A DNA stretch of 64,000 bases from NCBI GenBank assembly GCA_031002005.1, contig CM061914.1, forward strand, positions 188,126,685 through 188,190,684, given 5' to 3'. The position numbers and the translations under genes are program-made. Below the pieces are notes generated by a model. That model ran no database searches and was not told the DNA's origin. It saw only the letters and a program-made list of their open reading frames with translations. Of the stretch, positions 31,710-42,195 are shown in pieces. This DNA comes from Vandiemenella viatica. Taxonomy: Eukaryota > Arthropoda > Insecta > Orthoptera > Morabidae. Numbering within the stretch: the stretch's first letter is position 1; each line of letters begins with the position of its first letter.

Positions 31710-31715
31710 TTTATT
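31710..31715 (-). promoter_or_regulatory. Polyadenylation signal of peptide gene copy B
   Basis: AATAAA on the minus strand, about 140 nt beyond the stop codon, as in copies A and C. Confidence 0.5.
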
Positions 31716-31853
31716 GAGATATTTTAGTAGGATACAAGTTAGTAACACACATATCTTTCATAACAATCACATTGATGACGTGATAATCAGGGTAAGAGCC
31801 ATTTTGTCGTTAGGTTAACCGCCTGTGGAAGCTTCGCCGATTCGCTTTCTAGT

Positions 31854-32204
31854 TCACTGTGTTTCGTAATGGACGGCATGCCTGCGGAATTGCTGTGGCC
31901 CCTGGCTGAAGTAAGGAGGTTGGCTTTGGTGTGGGATAGGCTCGGGGTCGGGAGGGGGCACCGGGGGGTATTGCTGCTGTGGCCCTGGTCCGAAGGAAGG
32001 AGGTTGGCTTTGGTGTGGGATAGGCTCGGGGTTGGGAGTGGGCATGGTGGGGTATGGCTGCGCTGATCTGGGGTCGAACTCATATCCCGCGCTGGGGTTG
32101 AAGCTGAATTGACTTCCTCCTGGTGGTCGGGGAACCTTCTGGCAGGCGACGGCAGTCACCATCAGAACCAGAGCAGCAATCTTCATCGCCAGATGTGACG
32201 ACAT
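31854..32204 (-). CDS. Secreted proline-rich peptide, copy B (extended form)
   Basis: 116 residues from the ATG at 32,204 (MSSHLAMK). A longer reading would need a GTG start, which I reject for an insect gene. The signal peptide is as in the other copies, then KVPRPPGGSQFSFNPSAGYE and a proline-rich region in which a 28-residue unit (PHQSQPPSFGPGPQQQYPP and following) is present twice through an 84-bp duplication, then the tail FRRHAVHYETQ. The two repeat units have diverged (SFGPGPQQQYPPVPPPDPEP versus YFSQGPQQF), so the duplication is older than the near-identity of the flanks suggests. Likely extracellular. Family not recognised. Confidence 0.7.
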   Translation of the reverse strand: MSSHLAMKIAALVLMVTAVACQKVPRPPGGSQFSFNPSAGYEFDPRSAQPYPTMPTPNPEPIPHQSQPPSFGPGPQQQYPPVPPPDPEPIPHQSQPPYFSQGPQQFRRHAVHYETQ

Positions 32205-32286
32205 CTCACTGGGTGGCACGGGAGCTATGGAAGAGTAAGCAAGAAGTAGTATTCTCAGATGATCAGAACAGTTTTTACATTTAATA

Positions 32287-32294
32287 CTTATATA
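32287..32294 (-). promoter_or_regulatory. TATA box of peptide gene copy B
   Basis: TATATAAG on the minus strand. The upstream CCAAT pair lies at 32,382-32,390 and 32,404-32,412. Confidence 0.55.
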
Positions 32295-32577
32295 ACCCGT
32301 TCTTTATGGTTTTTACAAACTCTGATTATGACCTGGCATATCATTAAATACTTCCTTTAACTCTCCGTTTATCGGATGATATGCACCAATAGGGAGTCAG
32401 CCGATTGGTGCGTGGTCGGTGGGAGGTGTCCCTGCAAGGAACCAGTTAGAGACCAGGACTCGAATATATTCGGAGGTGTCCAAGATTGGAAGGATAATAC
32501 TGCAACCGCAGATACCTTACATCTTGTTCTACTATATGGAAAAATTTTATTTTAGTAAAAGTATCACCATATTTTAG

Positions 32578-32900
32578 ATTTAATTTAATTTAATTGAAAT
32601 GGAGCTCACGCTCCGGTGGTAATTTCCCTAAAAATCCATCTTCCATGTTTCCTACACCCGCCTACCTACGACCCTCTACAAATTTTAACTTTAATTTCTT
32701 TCAACGTTCTCGGTAAGTTGTACATCATTTCTCTTGGTAACTTATTCCAATCCCTGACACCCTTACCTAAAAAGAGAATCTTCCCACACCCTTGTGCCTG
32801 AAATCGAGTGCCAGCTTCGTGGTCATGGTCATCTTTTCCCTTCCATGCACTACTTTTCATACCTACTCCAATATCTTTCCATGCCTCATCGCCAGTATAT
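32578..32900 (-). mobile_element. LINE-c 3' fragment, copy B
   Basis: Counterpart of 5,070-5,395, with TTTAA tail and KGKDDHDHE..KGVRDWNKLP. Frameshifted near 32,815. Confidence 0.8.
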
Positions 32901-33150
32901 CGGGCATCTCGGCCCTATATTATGGTCACCAAGATCACCGGACCTGAATCCCTTGGATTTTTTTTTCCCAATTGGGGCTCACTAAAAGTTTTAGTTTACC
33001 CGACGGAGGTAACTTCGAATACACAGCTGCGTGACAAAACAAAAACAGCTGTGAACACACTAACCACAAAGGTTATGCTCCCCGAATAAAAAGATCGTTT
33101 ATCAAAAGATATAGGGCGTGCCTATGAGCAAATGGCAGCCACTTTCAACA
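32901..33150 (+). pseudogene. mariner-like transposase remnant, copy B
   Basis: Counterpart of 5,396-5,660, with SPRSPDLNPLDFFF and VLVYPTEVTSNTQL split by a frameshift at a T run. Confidence 0.6.
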
Positions 33151-33645
33151 GTTTTTGTAATTAAGGAAATAAATAATAATACTTGCATTTATTCTGTCTA
33201 TTATTTGTATGCACACCTTAGCAAAAACCTCATTATCATCATTTTTTTTTAAATGTTTAAAAAGCACAATGGTGTCTTTAGCCGATTGAACTACCGTAAA
33301 ACAATCGTTTTAAAAGAAGAATAAAATAATCATACCTTTTAAGATTTTTTATAAGGTATTTTTAAAGTTATAACGGAAAAAAGAATATTGTTCTAGATGA
33401 CACAAATATCATTGAGTATTTTAAAGAGATCCAGGGTTCAAACAGACTTAATTTGTAGAAATGGCATAGGAGTCAGATGTTTCTAAAAAATATTTAAAAG
33501 AATCAACATCTCGAAAATGGTGATACTTTTATTAAAATAAAACTTTTGTCATATACTATGAAGTGATGTGTCCTATAGCAGGATTATCCTTTCATTTGTG
33601 GACAGTTCGGTATGTTACCTTGGTCCGCTACACATTAAGCTATCT
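33151..33645. other. AT-rich stretch, nothing recognised
   Basis: Same sequence as 5,661-6,134 with small indels. No gene. Confidence 0.5.
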
Positions 33646-34330
33646 CAAGATTATAAGGTGCGAATGCTTGTTGACGATTTGAAATGTAAATATCCTGGAA
33701 TAATAGTTTATAATTAGCTCAACTAGGGCAGCACACATTGGACATGTAATAGGAAAAGGTTTCAGAATCCTTCACTAGTTGAAGCAGTGCTGACGGGATC
33801 TACGAGAGGATAAAGGAATAGGGGTTACATAACTTTGGTCAGAACGTTGCTTGAATATGGAGGTGTAGCATGGGACCCGCATTTTGGGTACCAAATACGG
33901 GAATTGGAGCGGTTAAAAGAATTGCTGCTAGATTTGTCTCTTTAAATTACCGCAGAACACAATCCGTAACAAATATAATAAAAGAGCTGGAATGTGATTC
34001 ATTGGAAGACAGGAGGAGGGTGAAGATAGCCATGTGATTGTACCAGGCGTATTTTTGTGATGAGGGGTGGAAAGATTTTGGCGTAAGAATTAAAAGTAAG
34101 GCTTGGGGGGGAAAAGATGACCATGATCACAAGCTGGAACTCGATTTCAGGCACAAGGGTGTGGGAAGATTCTCTTTTTTAGGTAAGGGTGTCAGGGATT
34201 GGAATAAGTTACCAAGAGAAATGATGAATAATTATCCAAAAACCATGAAACTATTTAAAGTTGAAATTTGTAGTTCGTAAATGTAGGTTGGTACAGGAAA
34301 GGGAGATAAATGGGTGTTTAGGCCGATGAA
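33646..34330 (+). mobile_element. LINE-c fragment, plus, copy B
   Basis: Counterpart of 6,135-6,830, ending KGVGRFSFLGKGVRDWNKLP at 34,280. Broken upstream. Confidence 0.8.
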
Positions 34331-34448
34331 TCTTGGTGTTTTGGAGGAGAAACCTCCTAAATTCTGAAAGACGCTAAGCTTTAATCACCACGCCTCCTTC
34401 AGTAATGGATTGATGATTCTGTTTTAGTTGGGAAGAAACATCGAACGT

Positions 34449-34670
34449 GCTTATTAATCTATACCTCGTCAACGTCGGTGTAATTAGAAGCAGGAAATGA
34501 CAGGGGACAAGCAACGGGAAGGAATTCAGCCATGGGCTCTCGAAGGAAGCATTCCGGCATTCGCCTGGAATTATTTGGGGAAACAAAGGAAAGTCCAAAT
34601 CTGACTATCTGGTAGGGGATTCGAACCTGCGTCCTCCTTAATACAAGGACAGCGTTACCGCTACGCTCGG
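34449..34670 (-). mobile_element. SINE copy 1, copy B
   Basis: Same as 7,003-7,243 but without the long poly-T run and without about 75 bp of adjoining sequence. Confidence 0.75.
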
Positions 34671-34740
34671 TACGATAACAGTATTCCAGGTTTCTGAAAT
34701 GTGTAGTTTATGAGGCAGAAGTTTGGTTCCGCCGCAAAAT

Positions 34741-35724
34741 TTATTTTTAATTTAATTTGATTGCAATGGAGCACAGACTCCGGTGGCAATTTCCCTACAC
34801 ACCCATCTTCCCCCTATCCTGCACCCACCTACATTTGCCCTCTACAAATTTTATCTTTAAATTCCTTCAAAGTTTTCGGTAAATTATTCATCTTTTCTCT
34901 TGGTAACTCATTCCAATCCCTGACACCCTTACCTAAAAAAGAGAATCTTCCCACACCCTTGTGCCTGAAATCGAGTGCCAGCTTGTGGTCATGGTCATCT
35001 TTTCCCTTCCATGCACTACTTTTCATACCTATTGCAATATCTTTCCATGCCTCATCACCAGTATATGCCCTGTACACTCCCATGACCCTCCTCATCCTCC
35101 TCCTGTCATGCAATGTATCCCATTCCAGCTCCTTTATCATATCCGTCACTGATTGCATTCTGCGATAATTTCCAGAAACATATCTAGCAGCCCTTCTTTG
35201 CACCCTCTCCAACTCCTGTATTTGATACGTAAAATGAGGGTCCCATACTACACTACCATATTCGAGCAATGGTCTGACCAAAGTTTTGTAACCCAATTCC
35301 TTGACTTCTCTCGTACATCCCCTCATAACTCTCTCCAACAAGTGCAGAACTTTGAAACCTTTTCCTACCACCTGTCCTATGTGTCCTGCCCAGTTAAGTT
35401 TGTTATCAAAAGTAATTCCAAGATATTTGCATTTCAAGTCTTCAGCAAGCAATTCTTTCCCCACCTTATATTCATAATTAACCTTTTGTTTTTTATTTGT
35501 GTATCTAATAAGCTGACTCTTCTTTGCATTTATCTTCATTCCATGTTTACCAACCCAATTAGATATCCTGTCCAGATCACCCTGCAACTGTTTACAATTC
35601 CTCTATCGTTTTGATTCTTTTATACAGCATTATGTCATCTGCAAACAATCTAATTTCAGATAGTAAACAATCAACACAATTATTCATTAGAATAATGAAT
35701 AGCAATGGTCCCAATACGCTACCC
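34741..35724 (-). mobile_element. LINE-c insertion specific to copy B
   Basis: 5'-truncated LINE-c with TTTAATTTAATTT tail at 34,741. Frame 34,829-35,587 is open for 252 codons (VGKHGMKINAKKSQLIRY, NKLNWAGHIGQVVGKGFKVL, RPLLEYGSVVWDPHFTYQIQ, KGVGRFSFLGKGVRDWNELP). Upstream is a frameshift and then the YxDD-side sequence reading LGPLLLFIILMNN. Copy A reads straight from CGCAAAATT to CTGCTTCATT (about 7,310-7,325), so this is a post-duplication insertion. No clean target duplication; ACA at the copy A site appears lost. Confidence 0.85.
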
Positions 35725-36186
35725 TCTGCTTCATTCCGGAAAACATAACGGTTTACTGCATCTATTTAGTTTTGTACAGTAAGATAAAAGGCGGCTTTAA
35801 TTCTAAATAAAGGAGCACATTTTACGTCATCCACAGTGACGGTTGTTCGTGGACGGTTCGAATCTGCCATTTCTTGTCACAATTTGCACCCCACAACGAT
35901 TCATGATAATCTCTTATGTAACAACACATTGTAGAAAACAAACAAACGGAAAGCACTGGCCTGCTACGCCTGCTTCTGTATGATGAAGCTAGCAAACATA
36001 TGCCGCTCACGGTTACTCGATCCAAAGCCATATTTCTCTTCTTCTTTCCAAACGCATTTAAGTGTTGGAGTAAATCCCAAGTGCAGAGGTTTATTCCCAT
36101 ACTCTTGATCTCCCTGTTCCAGAAAGGTCTTCAAAGCAACCGCACAAATAACTCCCACCCGACTCCATGACTTCGAGGGCCTCTTA

Positions 36187-36555
36187 AGGCGCATTCCCAC
36201 GATCCCTTGTAACGAAGGCGAGACGGGACGGGACGGGACGGGACGAATACTCGACCACGTGCCATGGGAACAGGGCCGCCTCTGCTAGCGGAAACGAGAC
36301 CCAGCTACCCACTCTGAGTCGGTAAACATCACAGGCGTGTGTAGCGGTGCGCTTTTGCCATTGGTTTGCAGCAGCGGTGCGCACCCCTTCTGTTGCTGTA
36401 AAGTGCTCTGTGCCAAACGACACTAGGCAACGTGGTGGGGAGGTGGCGGCGAGGTAAGCTAGGACTAGCCTGCGGTCCGCGGTCGTCCCTACACTTCGGC
36501 TAATGAGGTCCCGTCCCGTCTCGCCTTCGTTACAAGGGATCGTGGGAATGCGCCT
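36187..36555. mobile_element. Harbinger-type MITE (H1), copy B
   Basis: 369 bp, TTA on both sides (36,184-36,186 and 36,556-36,558). Nearly identical to 7,779-8,147. Confidence 0.8.
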
Positions 36556-36558
36556 TTA

Positions 36559-37285
36559 GGCTGCGTGTACACGGTGCTTGTTGACTGGAACGAGTGCACT
36601 GTCTAGGGTGCGCGCGCAGTACTGGATAGTCCACTCTCCTCGTGTCAACAGAATCAAGACAGTCAGCTGGCTGGGTATAGTGGACTCGGTTCACGACCAA
36701 CTACTGGCGTGCGAGTTCAGCAATCAAGATGGCGACAACTGGCAAGTCGCGTAAGCGGAGTGAAGGAGAGGCATTAAAATCTTTAGAACTGCTTGAAAGT
36801 GAGGAAATTCCGTGGAATTTTAAGCATAAAAATTATAAGAACAAGGATTAGAACTGCTATCAAAAAAATTGCTTCATAACGGTCTCAATTTTTAAGTATC
36901 GGCAAAAATATTTCACAGCAGCTCTTCAAATTGAGATACAGTTAGTCTTAAATGATTTAACGATTTACATTTTCACTTGTAACGTCATTAAAAAGAAAAA
37001 TATAGGTGTTCAGGCATTTAAAGCGTTTCGTTTTTATATCCACTCTTTTAAGCATTTTATTCGTTTTATTTTGTTATTATTTGTATCATTCAACATTATA
37101 ATTAACAATTTAACTTTTTGTAATATGGACGTACTTTCAAGAAGATCAAAGTGTAGGACTACAGAACTGTCCGACAGTGGACTGTCTTCTAATTATTACT
37201 AGCATGCTAGTTCACTCTATTTCCTCCACCACCGACACTCCAGTCAACTGTCGTTCCAGTCAACTCGCAACGTGTAAACGCGGCC
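36559..37285. mobile_element. Second TIR element (H2), copy B
   Basis: Ends GGCTGCGTGTACACGG and, reversed, GGCCGCGTTTACACG are better preserved here than in copy A. Contains the short MATTGKSRKRSE frame. Confidence 0.6.
36729..36851 (+). pseudogene. 40-codon version of the H2 hypothetical ORF
   Basis: Same start as 8,320 in an AAGATGGCG context, but a small deletion brings a stop after LLESEEIPWNFKHKNYKNKD. This suggests the frame is not under strong constraint. Confidence 0.3.
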
Positions 37286-37652
37286 TAACCGCTTGGACGG
37301 AGTATTTGACTCCAGGGAATAAAAATGAAATTACAGAGCATCAGAACTGCAAGAAATACATCGAACAAGTTGCAAGGATTGTAATAACCGGAGAAAATAA
37401 CCGAGAATGTGAAGCGAAATATATAATCCGATACTGGAAGGATTGAGAAGCTGCAAGGGATAGTGTAACAAATGTAGAAACTATAAAAGGCCTAGAAGTG
37501 ACTTTGGCAGTGGTCGAAGAATGGTGGAAGTGTTGGAGACGCTGGAGTCGATTCTGGTAGCTGGAATCTGTCTAAGCTGATGCTGGAGCCTTTCTCTCCA
37601 AAATGTTACACGCTTTTCTTCTTCGTCATTCGTTTGTGTTTACTCTAGTTGA

Positions 37653-37887
37653 TTTTTTTTATCTGCTTAACGTCTCTTAACAGCGAGGTCTTTAGAGACG
37701 GGAAAGGATGGGGGGCAAGTAATGGAAGGAATTCGGCCATGGCCTTTTGAAGGAAGCATCCCGGCATTTGCCTGGAGTGATTTGGGAAACCATGGAAAAT
37801 CCAAATCTGGATGCCCGGACGGGGATTCGAACCGTCGTCCTCCCGACTGCGAGGCCGGAACGCTAACCGTTACATCACCACGATCGG
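37653..37887 (-). mobile_element. SINE copy 2, copy B
   Basis: Counterpart of 9,252-9,487: head with A and B boxes at right, central block, T run at left. Confidence 0.8.
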
Positions 37888-38256
37888 TTTACACTTGATA
37901 TTGAATACGTCATCTGTACTAATTCCTTCTTTTAAAGTAATGGCGTTAATTGCGAATAATTTACATGTGCTCTAACAGCAACATATATTTATCAAAATTA
38001 ACAACTGAAGATTTGGTAACTTCAGCTGGACTATATTCGGGCATGGTAACCTTTTATCCCCTCTCAGGGAAGAGGGGATTTATGAGAAATTATACTACAG
38101 ATTAATTTGCTTCATAATAAAAATTCAATTTAGCCAGAATACCAAGTTCGATAGAGTTTTTGAGCAATCTGAGATGATGGTGAATTGATAGAGGTCTTGT
38201 AGGGGAAACAAAATAATAATAATAATATGAGACTGGAGACTTTTCCGGCGTATTGA

Positions 38257-38509
38257 TGCAATGAATTCTTCACAGGACTTCAGACGATAGTGCTGAAAAA
38301 TGACAACGTTTCGACAACCGACTCGGTTGTCTTCATCAGGTCTACTACTTCAGATATTATTACCTGAAATCACAAACTTGTGATTTCAGATAATAATATC
38401 TAGGTAATAATATCTAAGTAGTAGATCTGATGAAGACAGCCGAGTTGGTTGCCGAAACGTTGTCATTATCAACACTATCTGGCTGAACTCCTGTGAAGAA
38501 TTCACTGCA
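38257..38509. repeat. Foldback with hammerhead-like arms, copy B
   Basis: The most regular of the three palindromes: arms TGCAATGAATTCTTCACAGG...CAACGTTTCGACAACC and complement, centre ATCACAAACTTGTGAT. Confidence 0.75.
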
Positions 38510-39989
38510 ATAATAATAATAATAATAATAATTAAATAAAATAAAAACAATATTCAAACATACAACAACAGTGCAAAAATGTATGCTCATCAAACATCAA
38601 GCTTACGAGGAAGTTCCTATGTAATCCAAGAGGAACGTTTTTCAAAGATTGGATTGGTTAACTACATAATGTTTGTGCGAAATTGTTGTTAAGTACACTC
38701 ATCAACGTTACTGTCGGAAATAAACAAAAATTAAAAGAATATATTAGTGAAGTAAAAGGTAAAACATTTTGAGGACACAAACATATTTGTCACTTTTTAA
38801 ACAATATATTGAGTACCACAAATATAAAAAATATAACGCACATACTGTCTACAGTAATTTTAAGATGAAATATATATATATATATATATACAATAATTTT
38901 AAGATGCAAATATATATATATATACAGAATCGTTGTTATAATACTCACGAGTCCTGTTGTCGTTATCTAAATCGGAGTACAGAATATCTCCACCTCCAGC
39001 ATATGAAGAGTGATCTTGAAACGGTTGTGCCAAATAAATAGAAACAGCAGAACAATGAGGCAATGAAATCGTTAATACAAAGTGGTTAGGTTGCAATTAA
39101 TTTGGTAACAATTTTAATCTCCACTGTTCTGCATTCGTCCATAAAGCACTTAATCTCCTTAAACATTTAATTTTCTTTTGTCTCTCAGAACTAGAAGCGC
39201 ACACATTTGTTGTTTTTATTAGTACTATAGACCCAATTTTAAGTTAATTATTAGACGTAATGAGTAATTAAATTCTCTATTACAGAATTTAAGAACACTC
39301 TTTAACCTTCTGCATATGTACTTTTTACAGCAGACTACTGCTAACCGTAAATTAATTTTTAATTCCACATTGTCTTTCACTGTTTTGTTACAGTGGAATT
39401 AAATTAAAGGTGAAATGTTTTTTATTTTTATTTTTTACTTTTTTATTATTATTATTATTTGCCCGAGGTCCTAACCAAAGCAAGGTGGCGGTTGTCAGTA
39501 TTTTTCCAATAGTTCGTGACTGATTCATTTATGCAGGTTCATACCATAATAAACATTTTCTCTGCAGAAGTTTTTCGTCTACCAAACATATACTAAACCA
39601 GTGCTACGGTACCGCCATGTCAGAAATTCCTTCTCTCTCATTAGCGTCTAATCACGTGATAACTGAAATAATTTTAAAAAAAACGCATCACAAAATGATC
39701 TACGAATGAAATACACCCTACAGATTAAGTAGTGTACTGTTACTACTCCATATAATTTGTAAGTCAAAAATGAGTGAACATATTTCGACAGTTTGAAAGT
39801 TTAAAATATTATGTTTGTTTCATCATGTTGCTCAGATGGGAATTGAGCACAAATTTAATGTCTCGTCCAAACATTAAAAAAGAAAAATTAGGCTAATTTA
39901 AGGCAGTCTACGGGGTCTTTGTGTTAGTATCATGAATTTAGCCTTTAAAGTCGGCAGACAGGAGCAGTCTAGCTTTGCCGCCGAGTTGG
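38510..39989. other. AT-rich intergenic stretch with TA microsatellites
   Basis: Counterpart of 10,114-11,570. The TA tract is duplicated (about 38,872-38,890 and 38,911-38,927) together with the neighbouring AATTTTAAGATG words. No gene. Confidence 0.5.
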
Positions 39990-40466
39990 TTAAATTAAAT
40001 TAAATTGCAATGGAGCGCATACTCCGGTGGCAATTTCCCTAAAACCCCATCTTCCCCCTTTTCTACATCCACCTACATTTACCCTTTACAAATTTTAACT
40101 TTAAATGCTTTCAACGTTTTGGCAAATTATTCATCATTTCTCTTGGTAACTTATTCCAATCCCTGACACCCTCATCTAAAAAAAGAATCTTCCCACACCC
40201 TTGTGCCTGAAATCGAGTGCCAGCTTGGGGTCATGGTAATCTTTTCCCTTCCATGAATTACTTTCAATTCTTACACCAATATCTTTACATGCCTCATCAC
40301 CAATATACGCCTTGTACACTCCCATCACCCTCTCACCCTCCTTCTGTCTTCCAACGAGTCCCATTGCAGCATTTTTATCATATCTGTTACTGATTGCGTT
40401 CTGCAATAATTTCCAGAAACGAATCTAGCAGCCCTTCTTTGCACCGTCTCCAACTCCTGTATTAGA
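39990..40466 (-). mobile_element. LINE-c 3' fragment, copy B
   Basis: Counterpart of 11,571-12,045. Confidence 0.75.
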
Positions 40467-41365
40467 TCGATACAATTTTTTTGATTCTGAGAGGAGCTTT
40501 ACAAGATGTGAATTGTTGTTTTCATGTTTGTAGTTGGACACGCTGCCTTTTAATAACTGTTGCGAATGCAGTAACTAGAAATCTATGGGTATAAACAATT
40601 AATGAAGAGAGAAATATCTTTGTGACAACCGCGGTGTCAACTTCGAGAACGCTAAAATGTATTGCGTCGTTCATATCGCAACGTATTGCTCGCCGTTGCT
40701 TCCTGGATCCGAAATAGACGTTAATCGCTGAACAAAGATTATAATTATCGTTTTTTATTCACCAATAGTTGGAGCTACTAGTGACGTACAACTCTGTACA
40801 GTTTTGTTGAGCTTGATATTTCCAAAAGTAAAATGTAGCTGAATTAATTATTAAAGCTGATAAGACGAGGCTAGAAGTAAACATTGTCACAGATCATAGC
40901 TACCACACTTTATGTACAGAAATAATTAATACGTATTTCCATTAGACTTGGACGTGGCAAAAGCGAAACTGGAAGTATGGGTAGATTTCTGTGTTGTACA
41001 GTTACTTATTATAATAAGATTACAATAAAAGTAAGCAGAGAAATAATATTGTTGTTTGGTGACGAACCCCCCACCCCATTCCTGCAGTAGTAATATCTGT
41101 GGAATCGTACATTAATTCAATGTCGCATTGTTGCGCAATCTCTGGTTTCTAGTTTTAAGAAAAATCTGGTTTAATGATCACGAGGATTTGTATTTCATCT
41201 AAATTAAGATATCCAGATCTCTCTCATCTAACAGATTTAGTTTTATTGGTAGGTCCTATTCAGTATTTTTGGATTTTATTCACTGATCCTCCAAAGATCT
41301 AAGACCAATTAAAAATAGACACAAATTAGCCTATATCGTTTCTTCTTTGCCTCGCCATTGCTATA
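40467..41365. other. Right end of copy B, diverged
   Basis: No gene. From about 40,800 onward this stretch differs from A and C much more than A and C differ from one another, including a CCCCCCACCCC replacement near 41,068. Confidence 0.5.
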
Positions 41366-42171
41366 AGTTAAAGTTACTTACGTTTTGTACGTAGTTCGGT
41401 GGTAATGATGAAGGGGTACCAAAGTTCAAGAAGCTGGGTAAAAGAACTATTTCCAGCGAATGGCAAATAGAAAATTTGAAGGATGAAAATACTGCTATGC
41501 TATACCAACAGAGAACGGATAAAATAAATATAAATGAGATGACAGGAAAAGCAGAGGAAAGATGGACTCGCGTTAAGCAGGTCATGACGGAGGCTGCTGA
41601 TGTAATTTTAGTGAAAAAAGAAATTGTATCAAAAGAAAAATGAATTACCAAGGAAGTACTAGATATGATGGAAGAGAGAAGACTGCTAAAGGGAACAAGG
41701 GAAGAAATGATAACAAGAAATATAGATCATTGACAAATGCTATTAACAAAGGAACAAGAGTTGCAAGAGAAAATTACTGTAACAGTATCTGCTCCCAAAT
41801 GAAGTAAAAATACGGAATGGCAATATGTAATCTGCATATGAAATAATTAAAACTTTTTTTGGTTAGCGATATAGAAAAAGGCAATGCAATATGCAATGGA
41901 AGTGGTAACATCCTTAGCGGTCATTGTGAAATTATGAAATGGTAGAAGGAATATATAGAAAACTTGTACTACGATGCAAAATTAGAAAATAAGATTCTAG
42001 AAGGAAAGGATATAGTGGAAGAAGAAAATAATGGGTACAATATATTACGAGAAGAATATGAAATGTCACTAGGGAGATTAAAGAATAATAAGGCATCGAG
42101 TTTCGATAATCTGAAAGCGCAACTCCTGGAAAAAAAAGTGGTCTTGTAATGAAAGAAAGATTGTTCCAGCT
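41366..42171 (+). mobile_element. LINE-a first copy, 5' part, copy C
   Basis: Plus-strand linker and early RT-side region, broken: EGVPKFKKLGKRTISSEWQI, KEYIENLYYDAKLENK, then LGRLKNNKASSFDNLKAQLL (open 41,964-42,149). It continues after the nested element at 46,974. Confidence 0.75.
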
Positions 42172-42195
42172 TTTTTTTTTTTTTTTTTGCTGTCA

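Noticed and set aside
31787..32083. 98-codon minus-strand frame overlapping peptide copy B
   Set aside because: Alternative frame of the proline-rich repeat with no signal peptide. The 116-residue frame has the conserved start, signal peptide and tail.
32205..32219. Five-residue N-terminal extension of peptide copy B
   Set aside because: It would start at GTG; the conserved ATG at 32,204 matches the starts of copies A and C.
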